Source of the DNA: a bacterium
GTDB lineage: Bacteria; Chloroflexota; Dormibacteria; Aeolococcales; Bog-877
DNA: 61,724 bases
NCBI GenBank assembly: GCA_021802045.1
Contig: JAKABB010000005.1
Location: 1-61,724, forward strand
Direction: 5' to 3'
The notes below the pieces were generated by a model. That model had not been told where the DNA came from. It saw nothing but the letters and a program-made list of their open reading frames with translations, and did not search any database. Made by a program: the position numbers and the translations under genes. This document shows positions 45,449 to 54,854 of the stretch, one piece after another (positions within the stretch are counted from its first letter, which is position 1; each line of letters opens with the position of its first letter).

Positions 45449-45456
<8 letters not shown>
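40963..45456 (+). CDS. gltB: Glutamate synthase, large (alpha) subunit
   Basis: The 1497-residue GOGAT large subunit transfers the glutamine amide to 2-oxoglutarate. The class II amidotransferase nucleophile is Cys21 (EHDACGLG), so a 20-residue propeptide is probably removed. Later parts are the central domain, the FMN/synthase domain ([37 protein letters not shown]) and the [3Fe-4S] ligands [15 protein letters not shown] near residue 1122. The C-terminal beta-helix with [21 protein letters not shown] follows. Its end overlaps gltD by 8 bases. Confidence 0.97.
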
Positions 45457-46882
<1,426 letters not shown>

Positions 46883-46884
46883 GC

Positions 46885-46914
46885 CGCCCGCCCGGCCCCG
46901 CGGCCGGGCGGGCG
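46885..46914. terminator. Bidirectional terminator-like hairpin between gltD and amt
   Basis: A 13-bp perfect stem (CGCCCGCCCGGCC, 46885-46897; complement 46902-46914) with a 4-base loop sits between the convergent gltD and amt genes. No T tract is visible on either strand. Confidence 0.55.
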
Positions 46915-46934
46915 CGGCGGCCGGGCGGGGACCC

Positions 46935-48317
46935 TCATCCGCCCAGGGCGGGCGCGGAGTGCTTCCCGCGGCCCCCGGCCGGGGGCAGCGGTTCCGGCAC
47001 CGGGATCGGGTGGTGCAGTTCGAAGACCTCCTCGTCGAAGATCGCCCGGTCGCCCCCCTCCAGCTCGCGCTCGGACATGCGCAGGGGCACGAAGAGGGCG
47101 ATCAGCTTGAGGATGCCCCAGGTGGCCAGCCCGTCGTAGGCGGTGACCACCGCCAGGCCCAGCACCTGCACCAGGAGCTGGTGGGGGTTGCCGTACAGCA
47201 GCCCGCTGACGCTGGCCCCGGCGCTCCCGTGGGCCCCCAGGTAGACCAGCATGGCGGGGTTGGCGACGAGGCCCACCATCACCCCGCCGATCGCGCCCGC
47301 CAGGTAGTGGGTGTGGATCACGCCCAGGGTGTCGTCGGCCTTGCGGAAGGGCCAGACGCCGCTCATCCGGTTCATGGTGAACCAGGGCAGGGCGCTGCCC
47401 GCGACCCCGATCAGGATGGCCCCGAAGCCGTCGACGTACCCCGCCGCCGGGGTGATCGCCACCAGGCCGCAGATCATGCCGTTGATGGCCCCGACGATGG
47501 AGAGCTTGCGATTGAGGCCCATCTCCAGGAAGAACCAGGTGAGCATGGCCATGGCGGTGGCCAGGTTGGTGTTGAGCACGGCGGCGGCGGCATCGGCGTT
47601 GGCGAAGTAGGGGTCCCCGCCGTTGAAGCCGTTCCAGCCCAGCCAGAGGATGCCCGCGCCCATCACCGCCAGCAGCATGTTGTTGGGCTTGAAGTCGCGC
47701 TGGTCCTGGAGGGTGCGGGGCCCGACCACCAGCGCCGCCACGAAGCCGGAGATGCCGGCCGCGACGTGGATCACGTAGCCACCGCTGTAGTCGACGACCC
47801 CCAGCTGGGCCAGCCAGCCGCCGCCCCAGATGGTGAAGGCGTTGACGCTGTAGACCAGCAGCGACCAGAGGGGGACGAAGATCATCCAGGCCTTGAGGTT
47901 CATGCGCCCGAAGACCGCCCCGGCCAGGATGATCGGGGTGATGGCGGCGAAGACGAACTGGAAGTAGATGAGGGACGAGGCGGGCAGGCGGAAGGCGGGC
48001 ATCAGCCCCTTCAGGAGCGGGATGGCCGCCCGGCCCTCCTCCTGCAGGGCCCCCAGCACCGGCAGGGGTTGCCCCACCAGGTTGCCGATCCAGGGGTGGC
48101 CGAAGCCCATGCTGAACCCGGCCAGGACCCAGACCACCAGCACGGCGCCGAAGGCGTACAGGGCCATCATGGCCGAGCTCACCGCCCACTTCCGCTTGAC
48201 GACGCCCCCGTAGAGCACCGCCAGGCCCGGGATCGACATCAGGCCGACCAGGGTGGCGGCGGTCAGCTGCCAGGCGTTGTCGCCGGGACTGAGGTAGCTG
48301 GACGACGGGATGTACAT
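46935..48317 (-). CDS. amt: Ammonium transporter, Amt family
   Basis: The 460-residue Amt has eleven helices. The pore histidines are in GGYVIHVAAGISGFVAAL and DDTLGVIHTHYLAGAIGGVMVG, the Amt form of the twin-His pair (HTHxxAG, common outside enterobacteria). FYGGVV appears as VLYGGVVKRKW. No cleavable signal is obvious. It is convergent with gltD and imports or senses ammonium for the GS-GOGAT genes. The usual glnK (PII) partner gene is missing on both sides. Confidence 0.95.
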   Translation of the reverse strand: MYIPSSSYLSPGDNAWQLTAATLVGLMSIPGLAVLYGGVVKRKWAVSSAMMALYAFGAVLVVWVLAGFSMGFGHPWIGNLVGQPLPVLGALQEEGRAAIPLLKGLMPAFRLPASSLIYFQFVFAAITPIILAGAVFGRMNLKAWMIFVPLWSLLVYSVNAFTIWGGGWLAQLGVVDYSGGYVIHVAAGISGFVAALVVGPRTLQDQRDFKPNNMLLAVMGAGILWLGWNGFNGGDPYFANADAAAAVLNTNLATAMAMLTWFFLEMGLNRKLSIVGAINGMICGLVAITPAAGYVDGFGAILIGVAGSALPWFTMNRMSGVWPFRKADDTLGVIHTHYLAGAIGGVMVGLVANPAMLVYLGAHGSAGASVSGLLYGNPHQLLVQVLGLAVVTAYDGLATWGILKLIALFVPLRMSERELEGGDRAIFDEEVFELHHPIPVPEPLPPAGGRGKHSAPALGG

Positions 48318-48780
48318 CGTGCAGGAACTCCCAAAGGCTCACGGGGCACGGGGCCCTGTCCGTGCCGGTCGCCTTCCGACTCTGGGAGCGCGGGCGCCTC
48401 AGGTCATGGTGGGGTGGGCATGAATCCCCGGCCTGGAATCTGTGTGCCCGGCCCAAGGCCTGGCCCGGGCGCAGTTCCAGGCCACGGGCGCTGCCGGCCC
48501 GCTGCGGCGACCGGCCGTAGCGTGCCCGCAGCGCTCCATGCACGCTCCTCGTTTCGGGTCACGGCCTGGGTCGAGTCCCCGCGCTGGTCGCCGGTGACGT
48601 CGCGAGCCAAACCCGTCATCGACCGTCGCGGGCCCGCCCGCCCCGCCGCCAGCGTCCAGCCCGTCACCGTCACGGCCCGGGCGGCCGACGACGGGGCGGT
48701 GGCCCGGTGGCGAGAGCGGCGGAGTCCGGTTCATCCGGGGTTCACCCCGCCTCTCCAGTGTTGCCGGTCGGAGGTGACCG
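48318..48780. other. Intergenic, 0.46 kb, divergent promoters of amt and the MurE-like gene
   Basis: No gene is recognised. The right end contains GGAGGTG for the MurE-like gene. No strong -10/-35 pair could be chosen with confidence. Confidence 0.4.
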
Positions 48781-50322
48781 ATGGCGACCCCTGGACGTGT
48801 CGATCTGCTCGACCCTCAACCCTGGGACCGGCTGGCACGGTGCGTGGCCGGTCTGGGCGGGCACTGCCCCACGGCAGGCCCCCCCCTCACGGGACTGGCC
48901 TGGGACTCGCGGGCCGTCCAGCCGGGGGACCTCTTCGTGGCCGTCCGGGGGCAGGTGCATGACGGACATGACCACCTCGCGGAGGCCGTGCGGGCCGGAA
49001 GCCGTGCCCTGGTGGTCGAGCCGCCGCCGGTTCCGATGGCTCCGTGCGCGGTGGTGGCCGACAGCCGGCGCGCCCTCGGGGCCATCTCCGCGGCCCTCTT
49101 CGGTGAGCCGGGACGGCGGATGCGGTTGGTCGGGGTCACGGGGACGGATGGCAAGACGACGACCACGCACCTGACCGCGGCGGTGCTGTCGGAGCTCGGT
49201 CTCAAGACCTGCGCGCTCAGCACGGTGGCATTGCTGGGCGGGGAAGGGACCTCCCGCCGGAACCAGACCGACATGACGACACCTGAGGCTCCGGTCCTGC
49301 ACCGGTTCCTGGCCGAACAGCTGCGGCAGGGCGTCCGCGCGGGCGTCCTCGAGGTGACGTCCCACGCCCTGGTGCAGCAGCGAGTCGACCAGTGCCCGTT
49401 CGAGGTGGCCGTCGTCACCAACTTCACCCCCGAACACCTGGACTTCCACGGCTCGCTCGAGGAGTACGCGCGGGCCAAGCTCCATCTTCTCGACCTGTTG
49501 GGGGGAACGCTGGTGACGCATGCCGACGACCCCGAGCTCGACCGGTTCCGACGGGCGTGGCCGGGTCGTCACCTCGGCTTCGGCGCCAAGGCAGGCGATG
49601 TCCGCGCCGGCGGTCTGGAGGGGTCGCGGGATGGGACCAGCTTTCGTCTGGTGTTCGGAGGAGACCGGGCGCGAGTTCAGCTGCGGCTGGCCGGCGGGCA
49701 CAACGTCCTCAACGCGATGGCGGCCGCCTCCGTCGGCCTGGCCCTGGGGGGTCGCGCCAAGGAGGTGGCGGTGGGACTGGGTCGGATCCCCTGCGTGGTC
49801 GGACGGCTGCAGAGGGTCGCGCGCGGCCAGCCCTTCGAGTTCTATGTCGACTTCGCGCACACCGTCAGGGGGCTGGAAGAGGTGCTGCGCACCCTCCGCC
49901 CCTGGACGACGGGGCGGCTGGTGGTCGTCTTCGGGAGCGCGGGTGGCCGGGACGCGCTGAAGCGCCCAGGGCTGGGAGGAGCCGCCGCCCGCCTGGCGGA
50001 CCACGCCATCCTCACCACGGACGATCCCCGCCACGAGGACCCCGCTGTGATCGCCGCCGAGATCTCCGCCGGCATGGAGGCCGAGGGGTGGCGGCGCGAC
50101 GACCAATTCGAGGTGATCCTCGATCGAGCCGCCGCCGTCCGGAGCGCCATCGCCACCGCCGGTCCGGGCGACACGGTGCTGCTGGCCGGCAAGGGCGGGC
50201 AGACCACGATGTACCTCCAGGGGAGCGGCATTCCCTGGGACGACGTGGCGCTCACCGAGGCGGCGCTGGCGGCGGCCGGGTATGCGGCGCCAGCCCCGCG
50301 CGAGCTCTCGTGCCCGGCGTGA
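48781..50322 (+). CDS. MurE-like UDP-N-acetylmuramoyl-tripeptide synthetase
   Basis: The 513-residue Mur ligase has the MurE N-terminal domain (DSRAVQPGDLFVAVRG), the P-loop GVTGTDGKTTTTH near residue 120 and TNFTPEHLDFHGSLEEYARAKLHLL, with the lysine that is carbamylated. The C-terminal domain has GSAGGRDALKRPGLG and TTDDPRHEDP. MurE adds the third residue of the peptidoglycan peptide. The discriminating motif reads DDPR rather than the DNPR of diaminopimelate enzymes, with Arg kept. It stands alone beside glycosyltransferase genes rather than in a dcw cluster, so it may be a second, specialised ligase. GGAGGTG precedes the ATG. Confidence 0.82.
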   Translation: MATPGRVDLLDPQPWDRLARCVAGLGGHCPTAGPPLTGLAWDSRAVQPGDLFVAVRGQVHDGHDHLAEAVRAGSRALVVEPPPVPMAPCAVVADSRRALGAISAALFGEPGRRMRLVGVTGTDGKTTTTHLTAAVLSELGLKTCALSTVALLGGEGTSRRNQTDMTTPEAPVLHRFLAEQLRQGVRAGVLEVTSHALVQQRVDQCPFEVAVVTNFTPEHLDFHGSLEEYARAKLHLLDLLGGTLVTHADDPELDRFRRAWPGRHLGFGAKAGDVRAGGLEGSRDGTSFRLVFGGDRARVQLRLAGGHNVLNAMAAASVGLALGGRAKEVAVGLGRIPCVVGRLQRVARGQPFEFYVDFAHTVRGLEEVLRTLRPWTTGRLVVVFGSAGGRDALKRPGLGGAAARLADHAILTTDDPRHEDPAVIAAEISAGMEAEGWRRDDQFEVILDRAAAVRSAIATAGPGDTVLLAGKGGQTTMYLQGSGIPWDDVALTEAALAAAGYAAPAPRELSCPA

Positions 50323-50407
50323 GGCCCGGACCGGCGCACGGGCTGGGCCCGCCGCCGGCGGACGCAGCGCCCCTGGCGCGATAGCGGGGCTCCGCCATTC
50401 TGTTGAG

Positions 50408-50456
50408 GCTGGTCCCTGCCCGGGCCAGGATGCCCCTGGCCCGGGCAGGGACCAGC
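50408..50456 (+). repeat. 22-bp perfect hairpin between the MurE-like and GT-C genes
   Basis: Arms 50408-50429 and 50435-50456 are exact reverse complements around the 5-base loop ATGCC. The ATG in the loop is in frame with the following glycosyltransferase. It is either an intrinsic terminator-like structure without a T tract or a hairpin controlling translation of the next gene. Confidence 0.8.
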
Positions 50457-52169
50457 GGGCGCCGTCTCCTGGGCTGGCTCCTGACGCCGGGGAGTCCGGA
50501 GGCGGCTGCGTGCCAGAGGTCGGGGTCGCGGAGTACCCGGCGGCGCGAGCGCATCACCGTGGTCATCGGGGCAGCCGCGCTGGCGGCGGTCGCGGTCAGA
50601 GTCGCGGCGCAGCTGCAATCCGGATTCCTGACCGGGCTGTGGCAGTACGACGACGCTGTGTACCTCGGGGCGGCGCTGCGCATCGTCCACGGCGTGCAGC
50701 CCTACCACGGGGCCTTCGTGCTCATGGGGCCGCCCGGCGCGCCCCTTCTGCTGACCCCTCTGGCCGAGCTCGCGCGAGTGGTGGGGACGCAGAGGGCGTT
50801 GGTGGTCGCGCGACTCGCCATGCCGCTGGTGGCGGGGGCAAATGTCGTGCTCCTGGGGCTGCTGCTGCGACACCGTGCGCCCCTGGTGGCGGCTGTGGCC
50901 TGTTTCGCGCTGGCGCTGTACCCCGACGGGATCCTGACCACCTTGACCGTCATGCTGGAACCCCCGCTCGAGTTCTTCTGCCTGCTGGGGGCCGTCATTC
51001 TCTTCGATGGGGACGATCTCGCGCGGTCCCGGCGGCGTGTTCTGCTCGCCGGGGTCACCTTCGGCGTGGCCGGGACGGTGAAGGCGTGGGCCATCCTCCC
51101 CGTGGTCGTGATCGTCGTGCTGTGCCTTCCCCGGCGGCGTCAGCGCCTGATCCCCTTCAGTGCCGGGGTGGCCGGGGGGTTTCTCGCGATCTGCGGACCC
51201 TTCTTGGTCGCGACCCCGGTGGCATTCATGCAGCAGGTGGTCTTCGCCCAACTCGGCCGACGTGGACCGAGCCGGGCCTCGGCCGCGGTCCGGCTGGAGT
51301 TTCTCTCCGGCCTGTGGGCGGGCCTCCGGACGGGCGCGCAGACCCCCCAGCTTCTGCTGCTGACCGGGGCCGTGTGCACGGCGACCCTCATCACCGTGGG
51401 GGCGGTCTTCGCCGCCGCCCACCGTCCAGTCGATGCGGCCCCACGAGTGGGAGATGGGCCGCCGAGAGCAGGGACGTCGCCGCTGGAGCGCTTCGCTCTG
51501 GGCGCGGCCGGGGTGGTCCTGGCGGGCCTGCTGTGGCCGCCCGAGTTCTGGTACCACTACCCCGCCTTCTTCGGGCCCTTCTTGGCGCTGGTGCTGGGTC
51601 TGACGGCGGGCCGCGCCGCAGCGGCACGGCCCTTCCCGGTCCTCGCCACCATCGCCGTGGTGCTGGCGGCCGCGGCCTATCACGCGGCGGCGATTCCTTG
51701 GTCGCTGCCGACCCTCCGCAACCCCGCCGCCCAGATCGCGGCCGTGGACGCCCTCGTTCCGGCCGGTGCCTGCGTGGTGACCAACAATCCCGAGTTCACC
51801 ATCGGGGTTGATCGCTACACCGCGAGCTCGGCCCGCTGTCCGCAGATCGTCGATCCCCTCGCCACCACGACGGTGCTCTCCGGCGACCGCTCCACCCCCA
51901 GGGGGGACGCCAGGGCGGCGAGTGCATGGCTGCGCTACTTCCACCGAGCCCAGTACCTGATGCTCTCCACCGGCAGCCACGCCCGCGTCCTGTGGAGCCC
52001 CGCGTTGACGCGCTACGTGCACCAGCATTTCGTGCTGGTCTCCAGGACCCCGTGGCTGATCCTGAAGCACGTGAGCTCAAGCCCCCTCCGTCCACCGAGT
52101 GGCGCACCCCGCCTGCCCCGAAAGGTCGCGAGCAGGGGCCGGCGTCCGGGCAGCGGCTCCGTGACCTGA
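50430..52169 (+). CDS. GT-C-type membrane glycosyltransferase (GT39/GT83-like)
   Basis: The polytopic protein has about ten helices. The first outer loop, LWQYDDAVYLGAALRIVHGVQPYHGAFVLMGPPG, carries the acidic pair used by polyprenyl-phosphate-sugar-dependent GT-C enzymes. A C-terminal extracytoplasmic domain of about 130 residues (VDALVPAGACVVTNNPEFTI and following) is present. Such enzymes add sugars to lipids or proteins outside the membrane. The start is uncertain: ATG 50430 lies in the loop of a 22-bp hairpin, TTG 50403 lies before it and GTG 50559 is at the edge of helix one. It is downstream of the MurE-like gene, so envelope glycan assembly is likely. Confidence 0.75.
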   Translation: MPLARAGTSGRRLLGWLLTPGSPEAAACQRSGSRSTRRRERITVVIGAAALAAVAVRVAAQLQSGFLTGLWQYDDAVYLGAALRIVHGVQPYHGAFVLMGPPGAPLLLTPLAELARVVGTQRALVVARLAMPLVAGANVVLLGLLLRHRAPLVAAVACFALALYPDGILTTLTVMLEPPLEFFCLLGAVILFDGDDLARSRRRVLLAGVTFGVAGTVKAWAILPVVVIVVLCLPRRRQRLIPFSAGVAGGFLAICGPFLVATPVAFMQQVVFAQLGRRGPSRASAAVRLEFLSGLWAGLRTGAQTPQLLLLTGAVCTATLITVGAVFAAAHRPVDAAPRVGDGPPRAGTSPLERFALGAAGVVLAGLLWPPEFWYHYPAFFGPFLALVLGLTAGRAAAARPFPVLATIAVVLAAAAYHAAAIPWSLPTLRNPAAQIAAVDALVPAGACVVTNNPEFTIGVDRYTASSARCPQIVDPLATTTVLSGDRSTPRGDARAASAWLRYFHRAQYLMLSTGSHARVLWSPALTRYVHQHFVLVSRTPWLILKHVSSSPLRPPSGAPRLPRKVASRGRRPGSGSVT

Positions 52170-52351
52170 CGCCCCGGGCACCGCCCGAGGCGGTCGGAGA
52201 CCAGGGCCCGCGCCCGGGGGGGCGGAGGCGGCCCGCAGGAGAGGGAGGGCAGGGCCCGCCGCTGCCCCTGGGTGGCCGGCGGCTGTCTGGGACGGGAGGA
52301 CAGCATGTCAGAGGACCGTGAGAGACAGTGGGGGACGCCCACAGCACTCCG

Positions 52352-53779
52352 TCACGTGGGCGGCCAGCGGTTGGCCGCGACCGCGCTCCGTTGGGGTGCC
52401 GGCTGGCTCGGTGGAGGGCCTCCGGAGGCTGGAGAGTGAGGTGAGCACCCCTCCACGCGCTGTGCCATCGCCGCCGGGGCTCCGAGATTCCGGGCGTCGC
52501 GGCGGCGGTGCCCACCCCGTCGACTCACCGCGAACAGCACCAGGGCCAGCACCATCAGGCTGGTCAACGGCGCAGCGGTTCCGCCGCGCACCGGGATGCG
52601 CGGGAAGACCACGGGAACCAGAAGCAGTGCGCTCACGATCACCCAGGGCAGGGGCCGCCGCAACTCGACCCCATCAGGCCCCAGGGTGAGGATGAGCAGG
52701 GGAAGCAGGACCACGAGGTCGTACGGGTGGACGTAGGGGCAGACCAGCAGCCAGATCGCGAGCGGCAGGAGCAGGCCCCCTCCGGCGCGTTCGGCTCGCG
52801 CCCGGTCTGTGTCCCCCGCCCGCACGGGCTCACTCACGACGCGGACCATCGCGGCCAGTCCCGCGCCGACCAGGCCGAGAGTGGTGAGGCTGGCCGGCCC
52901 GGCACTGGGGTGCCATGAGGCGGGCAGCAGATGCACCAACCCCGGGAGCCCGACCAGTGCCAGCTGACCCTGGCCAATCCCGTGTGAGAAGTGAAGCGCC
53001 AGCTGGAGCCAGGCCCGCGTCCTCCCCGGGTCGAGGATCGACGGTCCGCCCAGCAGGACCGCCACGGCGATCGCCTGGCCGGCGAGGACGGATCGCAGCG
53101 ACCCGCGCTCCCGGACCGCGAAGATCCACAGCAGCGGCGCCAGCGGGAGGGCCACCTGGGGCTTGAGCAGGGCCGCGGCTATCGACGCCAGGCCCGCCGC
53201 GGTCCAGTGGCCACGGCCGGCGGCGACGGCGGTGGCGACCAGTAGGGCCACCACCATGGCGTCGAACTGCCCCACCTGATAGCCGAGACAGGCGGTCGTC
53301 GAGACCGAGGCCAGGATGGCGACGGGCCAGGCCCGGCGCCATCCGAGGTTCCGGGCCCAGACCCGGGCCGCTCCCAGGACCAACGACCAGCTCAGCACTT
53401 CCCACAGGACGAGGGCCGGGGTGTAGGGAAGCAGGCTCCAGGGCGTCATGATCCACCCGACCCAGGGCAGGTACGGGAAGGCGCCGAGGGTCTGGCCAGC
53501 GCCGGCTCCGATGGCCGCGACCGAGGCCCGGGCGAGGGAACGCCCCTGGTAGGGATCGAGGCCATGGCGAAGGGCCCAGCCGGCCGCGTAGAAGATGCGG
53601 AAGTCGATGCCCCGCAGCGCGTCTGGGGTCACCAGCATCGCGCCCAGGATGAGCAGGCTGACGCCGAGGCTGAGAACCGCCAGGGCCACGGCCCCGGCGG
53701 TCACGCAGAGCGCGCCACGACCGCTGGAGGTGCGGGCCGGCAACGCCTCTGCGGTGGGGGGGAGCGCCTGCTCAGCCAT
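52352..53779 (-). CDS. GT87-like (DUF2029) alpha-mannosyltransferase, membrane
   Basis: The 475-residue protein has ten or more helices and the DUF2029 signatures DFRIFYAAGWALRHGLDPYQ (acidic residue in the first outer loop), GQFDAMVVALLVATAVA, ALLKPQVALPLAPLLW and CPYVHPYDLVVLLPLL. In mycobacteria such enzymes use polyprenyl-phosphomannose to extend lipoglycans derived from phosphatidylinositol mannosides. That fits the inositol-lipid operon in this window. The ATG at 53779 overlaps the end of the ECF sigma gene by 8 bases, so the two are co-translated. The last 45 residues are Pro/Ser-rich. Confidence 0.78.
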   Translation of the reverse strand: MAEQALPPTAEALPARTSSGRGALCVTAGAVALAVLSLGVSLLILGAMLVTPDALRGIDFRIFYAAGWALRHGLDPYQGRSLARASVAAIGAGAGQTLGAFPYLPWVGWIMTPWSLLPYTPALVLWEVLSWSLVLGAARVWARNLGWRRAWPVAILASVSTTACLGYQVGQFDAMVVALLVATAVAAGRGHWTAAGLASIAAALLKPQVALPLAPLLWIFAVRERGSLRSVLAGQAIAVAVLLGGPSILDPGRTRAWLQLALHFSHGIGQGQLALVGLPGLVHLLPASWHPSAGPASLTTLGLVGAGLAAMVRVVSEPVRAGDTDRARAERAGGGLLLPLAIWLLVCPYVHPYDLVVLLPLLILTLGPDGVELRRPLPWVIVSALLLVPVVFPRIPVRGGTAAPLTSLMVLALVLFAVSRRGGHRRRDARNLGAPAAMAQRVEGCSPHSPASGGPPPSQPAPQRSAVAANRWPPT

Positions 53780-54323
53780 GGGCCGACGCGTCCCGCGTGT
53801 CCTGGCGGCACTCCCGGCGGAGGCGTTGGTGCAGGGTCGCGGTGGCCTGGACCACGAGCAGCCGGGCCGCCTCTTCACTGGTGTCCAGGATGGCGGCGAT
53901 CGCCGCCATCCTGAGGCCCGCGCCGAACTTCAGGGTCAGGGCGACGCGCGGTTGGTCAGGCAGTGACTCGACGAGGATCCGGATGTCGCTGGCGCCAATC
54001 CGCTGAGTCCCCTCGCCCCCTTCGGTGGGGAGGGCGCCGACCAGCTCGGGCGCGTCGTCCCACCCGCTCTCGGCCCGTCCCCAGGACCGGCTGTGGTCGG
54101 CGATCGTCTGGACCGCGATCCGGTAGAGCCGGACCGAGGGGGACTGGTCCACACGACGGTCACGCCCCATTGACCGCAGGGCCGTGAAGAAGACCTCGCC
54201 AGTGAGGTCCTGGGCCAGCTGCTGGTTGCCGACCCTGAGGGCAATGTATCGGTGTATCTGCGGGAAGTACTGGTCATAGAGTTCGCCAAACCTCTTCGGA
54301 CTCCGGCTGGCTCTCGCGATCAG
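53772..54323 (-). CDS. ECF sigma-70 family factor, non-standard start
   Basis: The sigma factor has region 2 (FGELYDQYFPQIHRYIALRV then GNQQLAQDLTGEVFFTAL) and region 4 (SLPDQPRVALTLKFGAGLRMAAIAAILDTSEEAARLLVVQATATLHQRL). The conserved region 2 runs upstream of the only ATG (54170), and no ATG, GTG or TTG exists between it and an in-frame stop near 54362. CTG 54323 (or ATC 54320) follows GGGGAGGG and is the best start. No anti-sigma gene is adjacent. Instead the GT87 gene overlaps its end, so the sigma may control envelope glycan synthesis. Confidence 0.75.
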   Translation of the reverse strand: MIARASRSPKRFGELYDQYFPQIHRYIALRVGNQQLAQDLTGEVFFTALRSMGRDRRVDQSPSVRLYRIAVQTIADHSRSWGRAESGWDDAPELVGALPTEGGEGTQRIGASDIRILVESLPDQPRVALTLKFGAGLRMAAIAAILDTSEEAARLLVVQATATLHQRLRRECRQDTRDASAHG

Positions 54324-54408
54324 AGCGCCCTCCCCGTGGTCGGTGGAGCGGGTGACTGCGGGTCAGCCGCGGCGGCGCGTCGACGGTTGGGGGTCGGACC
54401 CGGGGAGT

Positions 54409-54438
54409 GTGAGGGGATGGCTCGCGCCATCCCCTCAC
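54409..54438 (-). terminator. Terminator-like hairpin after the small secreted repeat gene
   Basis: GTGAGGGGATGG (54409-54420) and CCATCCCCTCAC (54427-54438) form a perfect 12-bp stem with a 6-base loop, 14 bases beyond the stop of the minus-strand repeat gene. There is no T tract. Confidence 0.6.
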
Positions 54439-54452
54439 GGCCGCGAGCGCGG

Positions 54453-54725
54453 TCAGGCGCCAGCGGGCGATGAGGCCGTGGACTCGGCGCCGTCCGGCCC
54501 GCCCTGCTGCAGGTTGGCGCCGCTCTGCAGGTTGGCGCCGCTCTGCAGGTTGGCGCCGCCCGCCACCGTGGCGCCGGTGCTCAAGGTGCCCGTAGTCACA
54601 GTGACCGCGGGCGGCACGCGGGTCGTCGCCGATACCGGGATCACTCCACCACCGAAGGCGACTAGTCCGCCACCCGTGGCCAGCGCGCCAAGGCCGGTGA
54701 GCATTCTCTTTCGCAGGTCCATCAT
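54453..54725 (-). CDS. Small secreted protein with hexapeptide repeats
   Basis: The 90-residue protein starts MMDLRKRMLTGLGALATGG, a signal peptide, and ends with repeated ANLQSG units followed by an Ala/Ser-rich tail. AGGAGA lies 6 bases before ATG 54725. It lies downstream of the two-component genes on the same strand, 129 bases after the kinase, and could be a target of that system. Function unknown. Confidence 0.6.
   Translation of the reverse strand: MMDLRKRMLTGLGALATGGGLVAFGGGVIPVSATTRVPPAVTVTTGTLSTGATVAGGANLQSGANLQSGANLQQGGPDGAESTASSPAGA
54507..54560. repeat. Three tandem 18-bp repeats inside the secreted-protein gene
   Basis: CTGCAGGTTGGCGCCGCT occurs at 54507-54524 and 54525-54542, and with one change at 54543-54560. 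It encodes the ANLQSG repeats and could vary in copy number by slippage. Confidence 0.85.
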
Positions 54726-54854
54726 GGTCGTTCTCCTGTTGTCTGGACCCCTACGCGGGATCCTGGAGTGCAAGCTAGCCGGCGCAAGTGAACCTCAGAT
54801 GAAGCACGGCAACGCCCCTTGGCGCGGCAGGGCTGTCACGGGCGGTGGGCCCGA

